Source: Himantopus leucocephalus (lineage: Eukaryota > Chordata > Aves > Charadriiformes > Recurvirostridae). Taken from it: a stretch of 64,000 nt of DNA. Under the pieces are notes generated by a model that was given only the letters and a program-made list of their open reading frames with translations, was not told the origin of the DNA and did not search any database. The position numbers and the translations under genes were made by a program. This document shows positions 12,712 through 25,590 of this stretch, in pieces. The stretch spans positions 73,626,326-73,690,325 of the forward strand of contig RSEF01000004.1 in assembly GCA_003993805.1 (NCBI GenBank). Reading direction: 5' to 3'. Position 1 is the stretch's first letter. Each line of letters opens with the position of its first letter.

Positions 12712-15090
12712 TTGTATAAAATTGTTTTCTTGTTAATCTTGTTGCCCTTTGTACTTGTAACTTTCTCTATAGAATTCATTCTATTACATCTAGGAAAATA
12801 TACCTATATCTATATATTGAGTTTGTGCACTTGATTCCATGCTTATTCTTAATGTTTTCTCACTTATTTAAAAGACATGAGAAATTGAGACTTTTATAAA
12901 GTCTGTATTTGATGAACAGATTGAACGAAGATATCCCCAAACTATAATAATTTATCTTCAAAGGATATAGTTACAACCTTTTTTCACTCATATATGGTTG
13001 TGTGAATCAAAATGTTTAAAAAATTGAAAGTATAAGAAACAAACCTCAAAGATTTCAAAATATTAGTCTGTACCTTGTACATATAACTTTGAAGTCATGG
13101 TCTGCAGTTCATGTCATCCAGCCTAAAAAAACTCCTTCAGGCTTCCTGTACCCTGCAATTTTTTATTAAAAATTTCTTGAAGCTTTAAAACCTTCAGAAC
13201 TTCAGAAAGTGCTAATCTTCAGAATTTTTCAGCTTCTTACAGGAAGATCACTACTGGGAAATCAGTGCCTCATATCTACAAAAAACAGTATTCAGTCACA
13301 AATTATAAACTTCACACCACGCATGGATAATATCAATTTCTCATCATGGAATTTGTCTTGATGCTGACACTAGTTAGGTAGAACAAATGAATGAATATGT
13401 GCCCCAAAGGAAAAGCATTTTCCCTTGGAATATTTATAGGTATTAAGTTTAGTTTTATTAGAACATACTCATTCATATTATTTGGATGAACAGTCAATGA
13501 ATAAAAGAAATGAGCTGTTATGTGTAGCATTCAAAATACTTCCAACAGGCACTGTGTTCAGAGTCACTTATTTTCCATTTTCTAAATAGATGTTTATTAC
13601 CCATGTTCCTCTATTAGTAAATAAAACACTTCTTTTTACAGTACAGTAGTGATGCCATATAAGAAGTGACACAGTGACACATGGGTACCATAGATAGCAA
13701 AAAAAGATACCTAAACCAGGGATACTTTGAAGTCTGTTCTGAAAGTCGCATTTCTGACGAACACATGTAGGGCTAGAGAAATACACAATATTTTGAAAGA
13801 AATAATGCTAGGTATGATACTGTCCACATGCACATACTGTTCCTCATCTTTGTATTAAAATGGTTTCATATTTTGACAGAAATGACTTTGACCAAAGTTT
13901 TCCTTTCCTTATTAGAAATATCAAAGCATTTTACTTCTTTATCTGAAAGAAAGGTTAAGGAAATCATAGGTGATGGGGAGTACACTAATAGAAGAATAGA
14001 AAACTTTGAAGCAAACACAGTAATTGTGACAATATATTAAGTTGTAAGGTTTCTTGAGATAAATAATGTAATAACCTATTAGGACACTCCTGAATCTCCT
14101 GCCCTTTCCCGTGTTCTGTACCAGAAATGGAGATTAGAATAATCTGTTCCTCCCTGCTCTCCCCAAAGCTAATTTACCTGGTTCGTAAATTTTGATGAAT
14201 TATCAGCAGCCCGACAAATGGTAAGAAGCGGCTACTTTGAGGGCCACCTCTGTTGTGAATCTCCATGAGAAAGTTGTCAAGAAAGCTCTTCCTTCTCTCC
14301 CCCATCCTAGCTCTTACATTAATGCCACCTTTGGGTGCAGCTTCTGCACTGGAAATACAAAGGCTCTGTATCTGTGTACACGCTGTCTGCTAAGGGTGGA
14401 CCCGTGCTGACTGGAAACTGGTGTATACCACTGGTTTTCACTTCAAGCCTGTAGAAACCACTACGAGCCTGTAAGCCTTGCCTGAGTGCATTGGCTTGTT
14501 GGCACGTGTGCTTGCTCCTCTTCTCCTGAGGCAGCCTCTGAACAGAAGGTGAGCAGCCTGTGGAGAACAGGATGTTTAGAGCTACTCTGGAGGATAGTCT
14601 CCAAGTGTAACAGGCATTCAGCCTGGTGCTGTTGTTGATGTAGCCTGTGCAAAAGCAGTGGAGAAAAGGTATTCTCCACTACCCGATTCAAAAGATCAGG
14701 CTAGATGCAGGAGGAGAGTGCACCCTCCTCTCACAGCAAAGAAGCTCCCTTTTTAAAAGAATTTCAGTAAGTCGCATTCTGATCCAGGAGGTGATGGGGA
14801 AGCATTAACTGGGATTGCGTATTCCAGGTGGTACCTGGGTCGTTTTGACAGCTCTTCCTTGAGTCCCTTCTGGTTTTCCACATGGTTCTCTCCATAAACA
14901 TTCCATGCAAAACTCTTGATAGAGAAAATGTAATTAAAAATTTTTTATCAATTATAAGAAATAGTTTGCATGATATTTTATTATTCCCATTCTCAGTAAG
15001 AAAAGTAATGCCCTTGTACCTTTACTGCTTAATTCAGAGAATCTAAAGTTTCCTGCCAGTGTGATACAGAGTTCTGGTAACACAATTAAA
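12712..15090. other. Unique sequence, nothing recognised
   Basis: AT-rich sequence without recognisable repeats, RNA genes or exons. Short frames (65-76 codons) at 13.3-14.7 kb overlap and have no family signature. Confidence 0.45.
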
Positions 15091-15268
15091 AGTAGGAATG
15101 GTTGAACACTGGCACAGGTTGCCCAGAGAAGTCGTGGAGTCTCCATCCTGGGAGATACTCCAAACCTGACTGGACATGGCCCTGGGCAATCTGCTTAGTT
15201 GATGTTGCTTTGAGCAAGATTTTGGACTAGATGATCCCCAGAGGTCCCTTCCAACCTCAGCAAGCCTG
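15091..15268 (+). mobile_element. CR1: Short CR1 LINE 3' end
   Basis: Only the last part of a CR1 element is present. Visible are 'ggttgaacactggcacaggt', 'tgcccagagaagtcgtggag', the 'ggactagatgatccccagag' segment and 'gtcccttccaacctcagca'. The 'ttgctttgagcaagattttgg' variant marks yet another CR1 subfamily. No frame is intact and there is no clear terminal repeat. Confidence 0.85.
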
Positions 15269-17084
15269 TACATTTACTTTAGTCTTGCTGAGGATTTTGA
15301 AGGTAACCTCTAAGGGTTAGCTAAACAGCTCTGGATCATACAGGCACACCTTACATTGTCCCCTAGTTTTTGTAGCCTAAATAGCTTTTCTTCCATTACC
15401 AGCAAACACTTTGGAGCTACCACCAGAGGTGATGTGGGTGGTATATGCTGTTCATTGTCTAAATACAGACTCAGTTTCAGAAAACACCAAAGAAGATTTC
15501 TTTTGAGGTAGTTTCTATGATTATTAAAAGACTCAATATATGCAACAACAGAAATGTACGAGCAATTTTCAGTAACCATGACCAAAGTGCTTTCTCAGCT
15601 GGATTACTCTGTCATGTATTGATCAGGTCTAATGGTGCTCTTTGTTTTCATTTTTTTCTTCTACGTAAACAGCTTGAAACAGAATTTAAATGCCAAATTC
15701 TCCCTTAAATAGTCAATTCCCACTATGCAAATAATTTGTAAGGATTAATTTACAAGATGGTTTGCAAGCATCAAATTATACTTAATTCTTGGTCTGTAAC
15801 TTCATCAAGAAAAGTTCAGTGCAAGGTTTTTGCTAGAAACAAAGACTGATTTAGGTGAGAATTTAATGTCCTTTTATCCCTCAAAATTTATAGGCCAAAT
15901 TATTTATTTCACAAGATGTGACAGTATTAGTAGGATTTAATAGAACACTTACGAAAAGATATCACCAAACCTAGGCTACTGTATGTAATTTTAAACTGAG
16001 CAAATATAAAGCACTCTATCACAGCAAGGTCAAATCAGCAAATTGTTCTCTACTGAACTGGAATTAGATAATCAAACTAATTAAATCCTCAAGCTAATAC
16101 CAAAAATATCCTATGTATTCCAAGTGAGTCTGAGGAAGTGGCTTCATGTGTGTGTTGCGGATCCTAACGAAAGAATTTTACCACAGTTGTTTCACTGAAT
16201 AATTTGAATAGTTAAGTGCTTTAATACTGCCAGAAGACTATGCTCTGACAAATAAATTGCATTCTTAAAGATAATAATAAAAAAATCCAACAAATAAACT
16301 TTGATGGAGATTTAAACCTTTCCCATATATTTATCCAATAGGAAAAATCACCTACTTTACCAGGAAACTTATTGAAAAATAGAACTTCAGCAGACCTTGT
16401 TTATCAGCAAGTGCCAGGTGACAAGCTCCAGTATTCCAAAACCTCAACAATACCAAAGTAATAATCGAGCAAATTTTATCCCCCTGTGTGGACTCACTAG
16501 ATGCTGACACAATAGTAATGCATATAAAACGTAGTAACCATGCAGAGGCTGCATGGACACACTTCCATTTCTATAAACTGAAAATATAAAGGACATCTCC
16601 AAATTAATAAAAACAAAATGAAGACGAATGAGCTGCTTAGGGCATAGCGGAGCTCGGACATTCTTTCCCTCCCATAGGACAGGTCTACACATTGCAGTGG
16701 AGCACATCTCCAGGCGAGTGCTGATGAAGCTTGTCCGATGCCAGAAGCGATACACTTGATGCATGTTAGCACTGCCCTGGTGCTCAGGTGTAGCACTGAA
16801 AATATGCCATAGATAATTCTCAGTGTAATGTGTTAGCTGTCAGTAACTTGGATAGTCTCAAACTGAAGCATAACACAGAGCCAGTGGTTGCTACAATGGT
16901 AAAAGAGTTTTGTACGTAAGCTAACAAAATAAATCCATAGTCCTGTGTGGAGCACGTTGCATTAAGCACTACTTTTGCTCTTAAAGTAGTGTTGTAGACT
17001 TAGTGATCCATGTGGTTTTGACTTTGGGGTCTGAAGTGTGGCACTCACTATGTGATGGGATGAAGCACATCTGGAAAAACCGCA
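15269..17084. other. Unique sequence up to the assembly gap
   Basis: No gene or repeat family is recognised. The two minus-strand frames at 16444-16796 (99 and 106 codons) overlap in different phases and look like chance frames. Confidence 0.4.
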
Positions 17085-18084
17085 NNNNNNNNNNNNNNNN
17101 NNNNNNNNNNNNNNNNNNNNNNNNNNNNNNNNNNNNNNNNNNNNNNNNNNNNNNNNNNNNNNNNNNNNNNNNNNNNNNNNNNNNNNNNNNNNNNNNNNNN
17201 NNNNNNNNNNNNNNNNNNNNNNNNNNNNNNNNNNNNNNNNNNNNNNNNNNNNNNNNNNNNNNNNNNNNNNNNNNNNNNNNNNNNNNNNNNNNNNNNNNNN
17301 NNNNNNNNNNNNNNNNNNNNNNNNNNNNNNNNNNNNNNNNNNNNNNNNNNNNNNNNNNNNNNNNNNNNNNNNNNNNNNNNNNNNNNNNNNNNNNNNNNNN
17401 NNNNNNNNNNNNNNNNNNNNNNNNNNNNNNNNNNNNNNNNNNNNNNNNNNNNNNNNNNNNNNNNNNNNNNNNNNNNNNNNNNNNNNNNNNNNNNNNNNNN
17501 NNNNNNNNNNNNNNNNNNNNNNNNNNNNNNNNNNNNNNNNNNNNNNNNNNNNNNNNNNNNNNNNNNNNNNNNNNNNNNNNNNNNNNNNNNNNNNNNNNNN
17601 NNNNNNNNNNNNNNNNNNNNNNNNNNNNNNNNNNNNNNNNNNNNNNNNNNNNNNNNNNNNNNNNNNNNNNNNNNNNNNNNNNNNNNNNNNNNNNNNNNNN
17701 NNNNNNNNNNNNNNNNNNNNNNNNNNNNNNNNNNNNNNNNNNNNNNNNNNNNNNNNNNNNNNNNNNNNNNNNNNNNNNNNNNNNNNNNNNNNNNNNNNNN
17801 NNNNNNNNNNNNNNNNNNNNNNNNNNNNNNNNNNNNNNNNNNNNNNNNNNNNNNNNNNNNNNNNNNNNNNNNNNNNNNNNNNNNNNNNNNNNNNNNNNNN
17901 NNNNNNNNNNNNNNNNNNNNNNNNNNNNNNNNNNNNNNNNNNNNNNNNNNNNNNNNNNNNNNNNNNNNNNNNNNNNNNNNNNNNNNNNNNNNNNNNNNNN
18001 NNNNNNNNNNNNNNNNNNNNNNNNNNNNNNNNNNNNNNNNNNNNNNNNNNNNNNNNNNNNNNNNNNNNNNNNNNNNNNNNNNNN
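17085..18084. other. Assembly gap of exactly 1000 N
   Basis: The run of N is exactly 1000 bases, the size of a placeholder for a gap of unknown length. Open frames reported across it are artefacts of untranslated N. Sequence of any length, including a repeat, may be missing. Confidence 0.99.
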
Positions 18085-18128
18085 CTATTACCCAATTACA
18101 TTTTTTTAGTAATAAAGATGGAGGTGAC

Positions 18129-18378
18129 GGAGAGGCCCTTCTGTTGACCAAAGGTTTGGATAGGGCTTGTCTTTCTGAGAAATATTGTCTGAGAAATTCA
18201 GAATGTAAAAGAATGTTTCAGATCCTATATTAAGGAGTGGACTGATACTCCANTGGAGAGGCCCTTCTGTTGACCAAAGGTTTGGATAAGGCTTGTCTTT
18301 CTGAGAAATATTGTCTGAGAAATTCAAAATGTAGAAGAATGTTTCAGATCCTATATTAAGGAGTGGACTGATACTCCA
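18129..18378. repeat. 124-bp direct duplication around a single N
   Basis: Bases 18129-18252 and 18255-18378 are the same 124-bp sequence with three mismatches (about 2.4 percent), with an N at 18253 between them. The arrangement is the same as at 5660-5884 and lies only 45 bases after the 1000-N gap. It is most simply explained by unmerged, slightly different contig ends. Confidence 0.9.
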
Positions 18379-21300
18379 TATTTGATATTAATTCTCTCAG
18401 TTTTAAAATGTGTTGTCTTTATTACATCCATTTCTCTCTGATACAGCAAGGAAAAGAATATTTTGCTGCATTAGACTGGAAAAAGTAAAGGCATACTGAG
18501 CTAAAAAGACAAGATTATTGAATTAAAATAATTGATGCATATGAAAAAGGAATTGTGAAAATAAGAGAAAAGTATATCATACGTTGAGAGGTTTGATGTT
18601 TCCTTAAAATGTCCTTTGAATGTCCTTTAGTTTTCTTGTGCTCATACATTTGTTTTATATTATAAAAGGGTCTTCTAACTATTGGACTAAACTTACTGAT
18701 TGCCACTTGATGTTCAAGTGATCTTGCACCAACAGAATCAAGTTCTGGCACAAATAACTTCTCCCTTCTCTTGTTTACTACCTTTATATTTTAATTTTTG
18801 TCATCCTGTATCTTTTTAGGTTTGAACCAGTTTAATCACCATGTTTTCTCAAGAAATAGAATAGAACAGAGATCCTGTTATGTTGCTAACTATATCTGAC
18901 TCAAAATAGATTAGTTTGAAGTGGGTGGCCAGAATTACAGGCAATACTCTAAATGAGCTCTTACATAATAGCATTCAAAGTGGAAAACTGGAAATAGTTT
19001 GCCTGATGTGTCTTAGCATTATATTTGCCTCTTCTATAACTTCTTCAAACTGGTGGTTCACAGTCTGACTAACCAGATATTTCTTTCTCCCCTTGTCTTG
19101 CAGCTGGTTTAAGCTGAAATTCTTACTGTTAGTTTGCTGATAAATGACGGGAAACTGCTGTACTTTCACATATTGTCATGTTTCTATTGGTCTATCATCA
19201 AACTCACCCAGTTTGTTTTGTTCCATTTCTTCTCTGCTTTGACAAAATGTTCCTGGTGACTCTCGAGTCTTTCTCCCAGTCCCTGCTATCCTAGCACATC
19301 ACGGCAGAGAATTGTTGAGTGCCTTGAGCACCAAGCAGGCAGCTCTGAATGCTCCACTCTGTCCTGAAAATCTAGGTCCCTCATTTTCATTCCCCTTGAT
19401 TTTCACCTCTACTTTTCCTCTTCTCTTTTAGTTTCTTTCCAACCTCAGTAGGTCTACCCCATGCCCTCCACAGGTCAAGATTAAAACAAAGCAAGTACTC
19501 AAAAATATATCAGAATTTCTGTGGGCTATACTGTGCCTAGAAATGGCAGGCAGAACTGCAACACAAGGGACCAGCAATAGCAGAGGGTGGCTGCAGTGCA
19601 GGTAGGGGTACTGCTTTCCTCAACGAGGGTGCATTTTCTTCATACCTGAGCAGGGTTGGGTCGTAGCAGGGCTCCACCAAAATGGGGTGATTTATCAGGT
19701 CCGCTGTCCCCTCAGGGTTGCCAGTAAGGAGGAGGAGGAGGAGGACATGCAGTTAGACATGAAGAAAGAAAAGGAGGCAGGGCTGAAGACAAGTTAATAG
19801 GTCTGAAGTCCAACCAGGAGACAGCGCCAGAAACAGAGAAGATGATGTACAGCTAGAGATGTCACAGACAAAGTAGCGTAAATGACAACTGATAGTGGAT
19901 CTGGGATTTATTTAAGAAAAAAAGAGAATAGACCTCTTACTCTGATGACTACTCACTCATTCCCTTCCCCTGCAGAGCTGTGTTCACTAGAACCTGTAGA
20001 GCCTATGTAGAGGTGGTTTTGTCCCACGTCTCTTCATTAATCGGAGGATTCAGAATGTACTCCTTTGGTTTAGTTCAGTTGTTACCAAAATTTACATCCA
20101 GCCTGTATCTGTTGCAGCTAGGAGGTTCCCATCTGAGAATTCAAAAGTTCAATTTCAGACAGTTATCCACAACTAATTATCTGCAGCCTGTAAGCATTAG
20201 CAATTTAAGTTATGTTTTTTGCCTACAAACACAACATAGCTCAGTCTANAAATGGAGTACCTGGACCAATCTGCAGAGCTTGTGTGGGTGGGGGTCCCGA
20301 GTGAGGCTGGTCAAGGCAATTTAGACCTATTAGTGGACTCATGGCCCTGCATCCATGAATTGCCTAAAAAGCCTGCTGAAACTCTTCAAACGACCAACTC
20401 ATAATGTTATTGATAGGCTAAAATATTCTGCTCCATTTTATCATTGCTTTTTTTGTTCTCTTCCTATGCAAATTTCTTCCTGGATTTTCAGCTCCATCCA
20501 TCTGATCTAAAAGGAAGCATTAATCTGCATATATTCCAGAGCTGAAGCTGACTGAAGTCACCACCTGCTTCCTGTGTTTTACATGTGATGTAAATCCAAA
20601 GTATGCTGTAAGAAAAGACTCCAAACCACAGTCAATTGTGGTAGCCAACAGGGTTTTAGGAGACCTGACTCAGTCAGTTGCAAATATGCATGACCTTGCA
20701 GGATCTTACCCTGGGTTCGTTTTGATCTGGTCAGATGCAAGACACTTCCAAATCAGAAGCAATGTAATTACAATGTACTGGGAGTAATGGCAAAGCAGCT
20801 CACCTATGCATGCAAAGCTAGTTTGAAAATAGTTTTCTTTCTGAAAGTATTCCCTCCTCTATAATAAGCTGATAGCAGATTTTTCAATCTAGTAAATAAA
20901 GGAAGACAAGATGCTCATTAAAAGTAATGTACCTTATACCTTGGCCATATGCTGCTTATAAGCAGCTGTAAATGTATTATTATTCCAGTGACAATAGTAG
21001 ATCCGTAGAGCAATGTTCCTGTGAAAGTACCGTCCGCGTATGTCTGCAAGACTGACAGTCACTGCAGTGATTAACATACAGATACCCTTATGTTAATCCC
21101 TCAGTACAATTTTTATTGCATCAGTCTACCTCCAGCTGGGGACAAACTTCTGTTTTATATTTGTCTGAAAGAAAATAGATAAAAACAATAATGTCTTTTA
21201 AAAAGAAATGTTCCATTTCAAACAAGAACAAGGTCAGGAAAGTGTAGTGATTTGAGCCATACCAGACAGCTGATGGAATCATTTCTCCATGATGTATGGA

Positions 21301-22511
21301 GCATGGGCAGAATATAGCTCAGTAAGCAATACCTTGGGGTCACAGATAATGTATGCCATTAGGCCCATAAGCAGCTGAGAAGGGAAGTATGATTCTTAGC
21401 TGGCTGACCAGAGTAAGCATGTCTCTGAGTGGCCAGCCAAAATGGTGCCTGCCCACGCCTTCCAGACTGAATGCGTGCTGGTTTGTCAGCACGCCGAGAC
21501 ATTTGTGTGTTTTCCTTGTCCTGCTGCCCAAGGAAGTGCATGTGCAGAATCTCGTCTCTGTGTGGGTCTGCTGGGGTTTTGCAGGCAAGAGAGCCTGCCA
21601 GTGCACAAATATATTACAAAACTACTCTAAATAACTTTTTTGTTTGTTTGTTTTTTGAGCTCGGGAAAAGGGGACAGCAGATTTTGGGAGAAAGGGAAGG
21701 AGAAAACATACTGCAGCAGAACAGAAGGTGCTGCCTACTGTGGATAAAATAAATACATTTATAAGTTCACCCACTTGTTTATATTTGCCATGTCTGGGCT
21801 AAATTCATGCAGTTGTCCCTTCATAAGCTATAGATGGGTGACAAACAGGCAATTGTTTCAGATTATAAATATTTCATTTTTTAGATAAAGTGCGGAAACA
21901 GAATGTATCTTGTCCTGCCCTTCTGAAAGATTTTGGCTTTGTCACTTAAAATATCAAAAGGTTGTTTCTCTTTCTCATCACAAGGTTTTCATCTTGAATA
22001 ATTTTTTTCTTCCTGTGAAGAAAGCACTTTTGCCATGTTGAAATGGTAAAGAAATCATCATTTTGTCATTCTTTAAATGTTAAAATGCAGGCGTTGTAAA
22101 TATGGCTGCTACAGACCTGGTCTTATGGGTTTTTTTTTGCAGTTCAGCTCAGCTGTTCTTAATCCTTTCAATGACACTTTTCTTCAAGCAATCAGCTTTA
22201 CGTGGCCGACAAAATTCTTGTGCATGGAGAAGAACGAACTCTATTCTAGGACTTACAAAAGCAATAGCTGATAAGAAGATAACCCCTAGCTGCTCTCTCT
22301 TACAGATTTCATTTCCTCAGTATGGGAAGGTGTATACCACTTGGGTATACACATCGTCATATTTGCATTTAGTATAATGCAAATATATTCTGGCAGAAAT
22401 ATTTCTGGCAGAAACCTCTGTCAGGACAGGGAAGAGGGGAATGTGTATGTAGGGGTAGGCAAAAGACGTATCAAAGCGTAGAAATGAAAGAGAAGGGGGG
22501 CGGGGGGGAAA
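18379..22511. other. Unique sequence with a short GGA repeat
   Basis: Mostly AT-rich sequence. A moderately GC-richer part at about 19290-19880 contains a (GGA)n tract at 19727-19744. A single N occurs at 20249 without flanking duplication. A perfect 16-bp palindrome sits at 20951-20966. I recognise no gene. Confidence 0.4.
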
Positions 22512-22717
22512 TCATAATGAGAGTGGTTAAGCACTGGAACAGATTGACCAGAGAGCTGGTGGAATCTCTGCCCTTGGAGGTTTTCAAGACCCATCAGGGC
22601 AAGGCCTTAAACAACCTGATTTAGCTTAGGAGGTAGGCCTGCTTGGTGCAGGGGGTGGGACTGGAAGATCTCTGGAGGTCGCTTCCAGCCTAAGCCTTCC
22701 TGTGATTTTCTGAATCA
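22512..22717 (+). mobile_element. CR1: CR1 LINE 3' end, diverged
   Basis: Begins at 'gagagtggttaagcactgg' and continues with 'gagctggtggaatctctgcc', 'ttggaggttttcaagaccca', 'caaggccttaaacaacctga' and 'gtcgcttccagcctaagcct'. These match the CR1 ORF2 stop region and 3' UTR in order. Immediately upstream (22496-22508) is a G-rich run. The copy is 5'-truncated and has no intact frame. Confidence 0.85.
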
Positions 22718-24139
22718 GCACTAACCAAACAGTAACCTTCTACAGAAGTAAACTATCTACTTCAGGAGACTCTCTAGATGCTCATTTTATCTCACTAGTT
22801 TTTAATGTGGGTCCTCAGTTATGCCAAATTAGCAAAATTAACATTCCTTTGCACACAAAATCAGCCTTGTTCATGTGCCATAATTACTTTCACTTCCCAC
22901 CTTGCAAACTTAGGCAGACATCTTAATGATGAGATGTTATCGCTCTGTTGACAATGTCTGACTGTGCTTTTGAACATCTTTGTGTCAAGGACGAGATACT
23001 GACTTCTTGTTTGTGGAACACTGCTTATGCATGTGTTTGTGCCTCCCTTAGTCCAGGGGCACTTCCAATGAGTAAGATTCATGGGGGACAGGAAAGAAAG
23101 CAGTTTCCTCTTGCTCCTTGGCTCTTCTCCATTTTTCTTTATCTCCTCCCCCTCTACATTTTGAGTCAACTGCAGGCTTCAAATTAGCCCCTAACCTGTT
23201 TTCCTGGAACTTCTTAACCCTTTTTCTCATTGCTAGGGCTCACTGTTCTGCTCTGCACACTACAATTTCTGGAGGCAGAAGGAAAAATGAAAAAAATTCA
23301 CAATGATCATGAAATTAGTTATGAAGGAATAGATCCTACCGAATTCACCAGGAGTTTCCTTGGGAAACAGTAATGTCAAATATCATATGCAGCAATCTCC
23401 CAATGTCTTGCATTTTCATTTTTCTGGTGGTTGTTTCTTACCGGGAGACTCTGGATGTTTTTTTTCCACAATGCATTTCTGGTGCTTACTCCAGCAATCT
23501 ATGCAATTTTTGAAACTACCCACATTCTATAGCTAATTGGGCTAAACAGAGAATTCAGATGAAAGGACTAAATCTTGACAGTATGAATAATGTTTCCTCC
23601 AACTGTTAGACTCAAATGATAATTCATGGGAGTCACAAGCCCAAAGTCAGAGTGTTTTCCTAACTGAGAGTATATTTTTCATTGGTTTCCCATGCTGATA
23701 AACTCTACCAAAGTCTTTCTGTAGCGTACAGTTATATATGACAACTGCACCATTGACATAAATTATGTTTTTAAGCTGTGCAGGCTGCACATCCTGGTGA
23801 TCTGCTCCTGAAATATCTGCTGCAGGAATCAATACAAATGTTCTCTTGTAAGTGACTGCTGAATGGAATCACTCCTAAAGTGCTTCATAACTCACATTCG
23901 TAAGGAGACACTTTACAGGCTTGCAAAGCCTACATTTCTATTGAAAATTTCAGCATTGTTAGCCCTACATTTTCAGTTTCAGTTCACAGCTGATACAATC
24001 TGTAGTTCAACAAAAATTCAGGCACCACATGAATTCTGCCCCTCAGCTCCCAAATAAGCAGTCTTATCCTTCCTTAGATTGACATTGCTGTGGTGTATAA
24101 ATTCGGGTGTTTTTTATATCTGCCTATAAAGATGTCTCT

Positions 24140-24680
24140 ATTTGCAGTTGGTAGTGTCAGGGCCCACAGCATGGTCCCTCTGTTCTGGGAGTTTAGCTGA
24201 CTGCATTCATGCCCGGCTCACTGATGGGAGCTGTACAGAAGAAACAGACAACAAGACCCAACACAGTTCCCCTCTCCTTGCCTTGGGAGCTGCCTTCATG
24301 ATGAAGCTCTCTCCCTTGGTTCCCACCTAAGCTTCATTGCAGCCATGCCTGTGCCTGCTCACCTAGTGCACTGCTCTGGATCCTGACCCTGGCCCACACA
24401 GTGGACTTTCCATCTTGACTGAAGACTTGTCTGTCACTGTGTACTTGGCTGGAGCTCACTGGAACTTTGGCTTACCCTGCTCACTGTCTCCAGCCCTGGT
24501 CTTCATCCTGACTTGCTGACATGAGTTCCCAGTGTGATCCCAGACCTGCCTCATTGCTGTGCACTTGTCCATAGCAATTGCCATGTGGACTTGTCATTCT
24601 GAACTCTTGGCTCAACCTGGAGTCTCGCTTTCCCTTAGGCTGCAGCCTGCCCTTGCCGCACCCTGACAAAGAGGCAGCAG
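24140..24680. other. GC-richer block of unknown origin
   Basis: About 540 bases are clearly richer in C and G than their surroundings. They carry recurring short words such as 'ctggacttg', 'cctgac' and 'gacttgtc' in irregular spacing. This texture is seen in old LTR or internal retroviral fragments, but I cannot assign a family. It has no splice-bounded exon and no long frame on either strand. Confidence 0.2.
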
Positions 24681-25425
24681 CCCAGTTGCCCTAAGGTAAC
24701 AGGTCACTTTTGCAAGGTTTTTTGGTATGCAAAAATTAGTAATGGGGAGTTCAGAGCCCTGTGTGAACTAAAAGTAAAGAAGCTTTAGGTCCCAGAATTA
24801 CTAAGAATGATTTGCACTTAACATGGAGTCAAGGAAAACTACTCCTTGTTACCTGACCCATAAAAATGAAACAGGGAATTGCAACTTCAATGTGCTCTCT
24901 AAGATTCACCCCTTTCAGAGAGACGAGCTATTAAAAGTCATGCAGACAACAATGACACTAACATGATCTTTAAGCAAAACAAAAGCATTTAGTGTTATGT
25001 AATGTGGATTGTATGAAAATCAGCCCTTTGCACTACTCGCAATTTTGTATATTTGACCTTATGTCCCAAAGGTACCATTGGGTTTGTTTTTTTCTAGTCA
25101 TTGTGAAGTGGAGTTCTCACGCAGCCACTGAAAAATTCAGTGGTTATATAAGACATTCAGACAATTGCTATTTGAACTCTTCCTATCTGTCTTATTTTAT
25201 CTGTTTGCAACTGGTAATTATGAGTTCACACTGATCTACAATTTCAGTTTCTACAGCAGTGCTTTTTAAAAGTCATTTGGGTTTAGTCTGTCTTATTCTT
25301 CTCCAGTAATACATTTCAAGGTTTGGGTGTAACACTGAAATAGTCATAAAGTTCCAAAACAGTTGCAACTTTTTTGCACTGTATTATACTAATGGGAGCT
25401 GTCCTGATTGAAAAATGGGGCACAA

Positions 25426-25590
25426 TAGAGCAGAAAGAAGGGTGAAGGGAGAGCAAGAGAAAAGTAGAAAAAAGAAAAAAAAATACATAAAGCTGAGCAT
25501 GAAGAAACAAGAGAAATGCAGACTGTAATAAAGAAAAAAAAAAAACAGATAAGGAAAAGTAAAACCAGTGGGAAGAGATAGGTGGAGAGT
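25426..25590 (+). repeat. Purine-rich (A/G) tract
   Basis: About 165 bases on the plus strand are mostly A and G with scattered pyrimidines, including A-runs of 9 and 12. The complementary strand yields a long phenylalanine/leucine/serine-rich frame (25316-25621) that is purely compositional. Confidence 0.7.

Noticed and set aside
16962..18151. Three open frames of about 370 codons across the gap
   Set aside because: They consist almost wholly of N and have no sequence content.
20951..20966. Perfect 16-bp palindrome
   Set aside because: About one perfect 16-bp palindrome is expected by chance in 64 kb.
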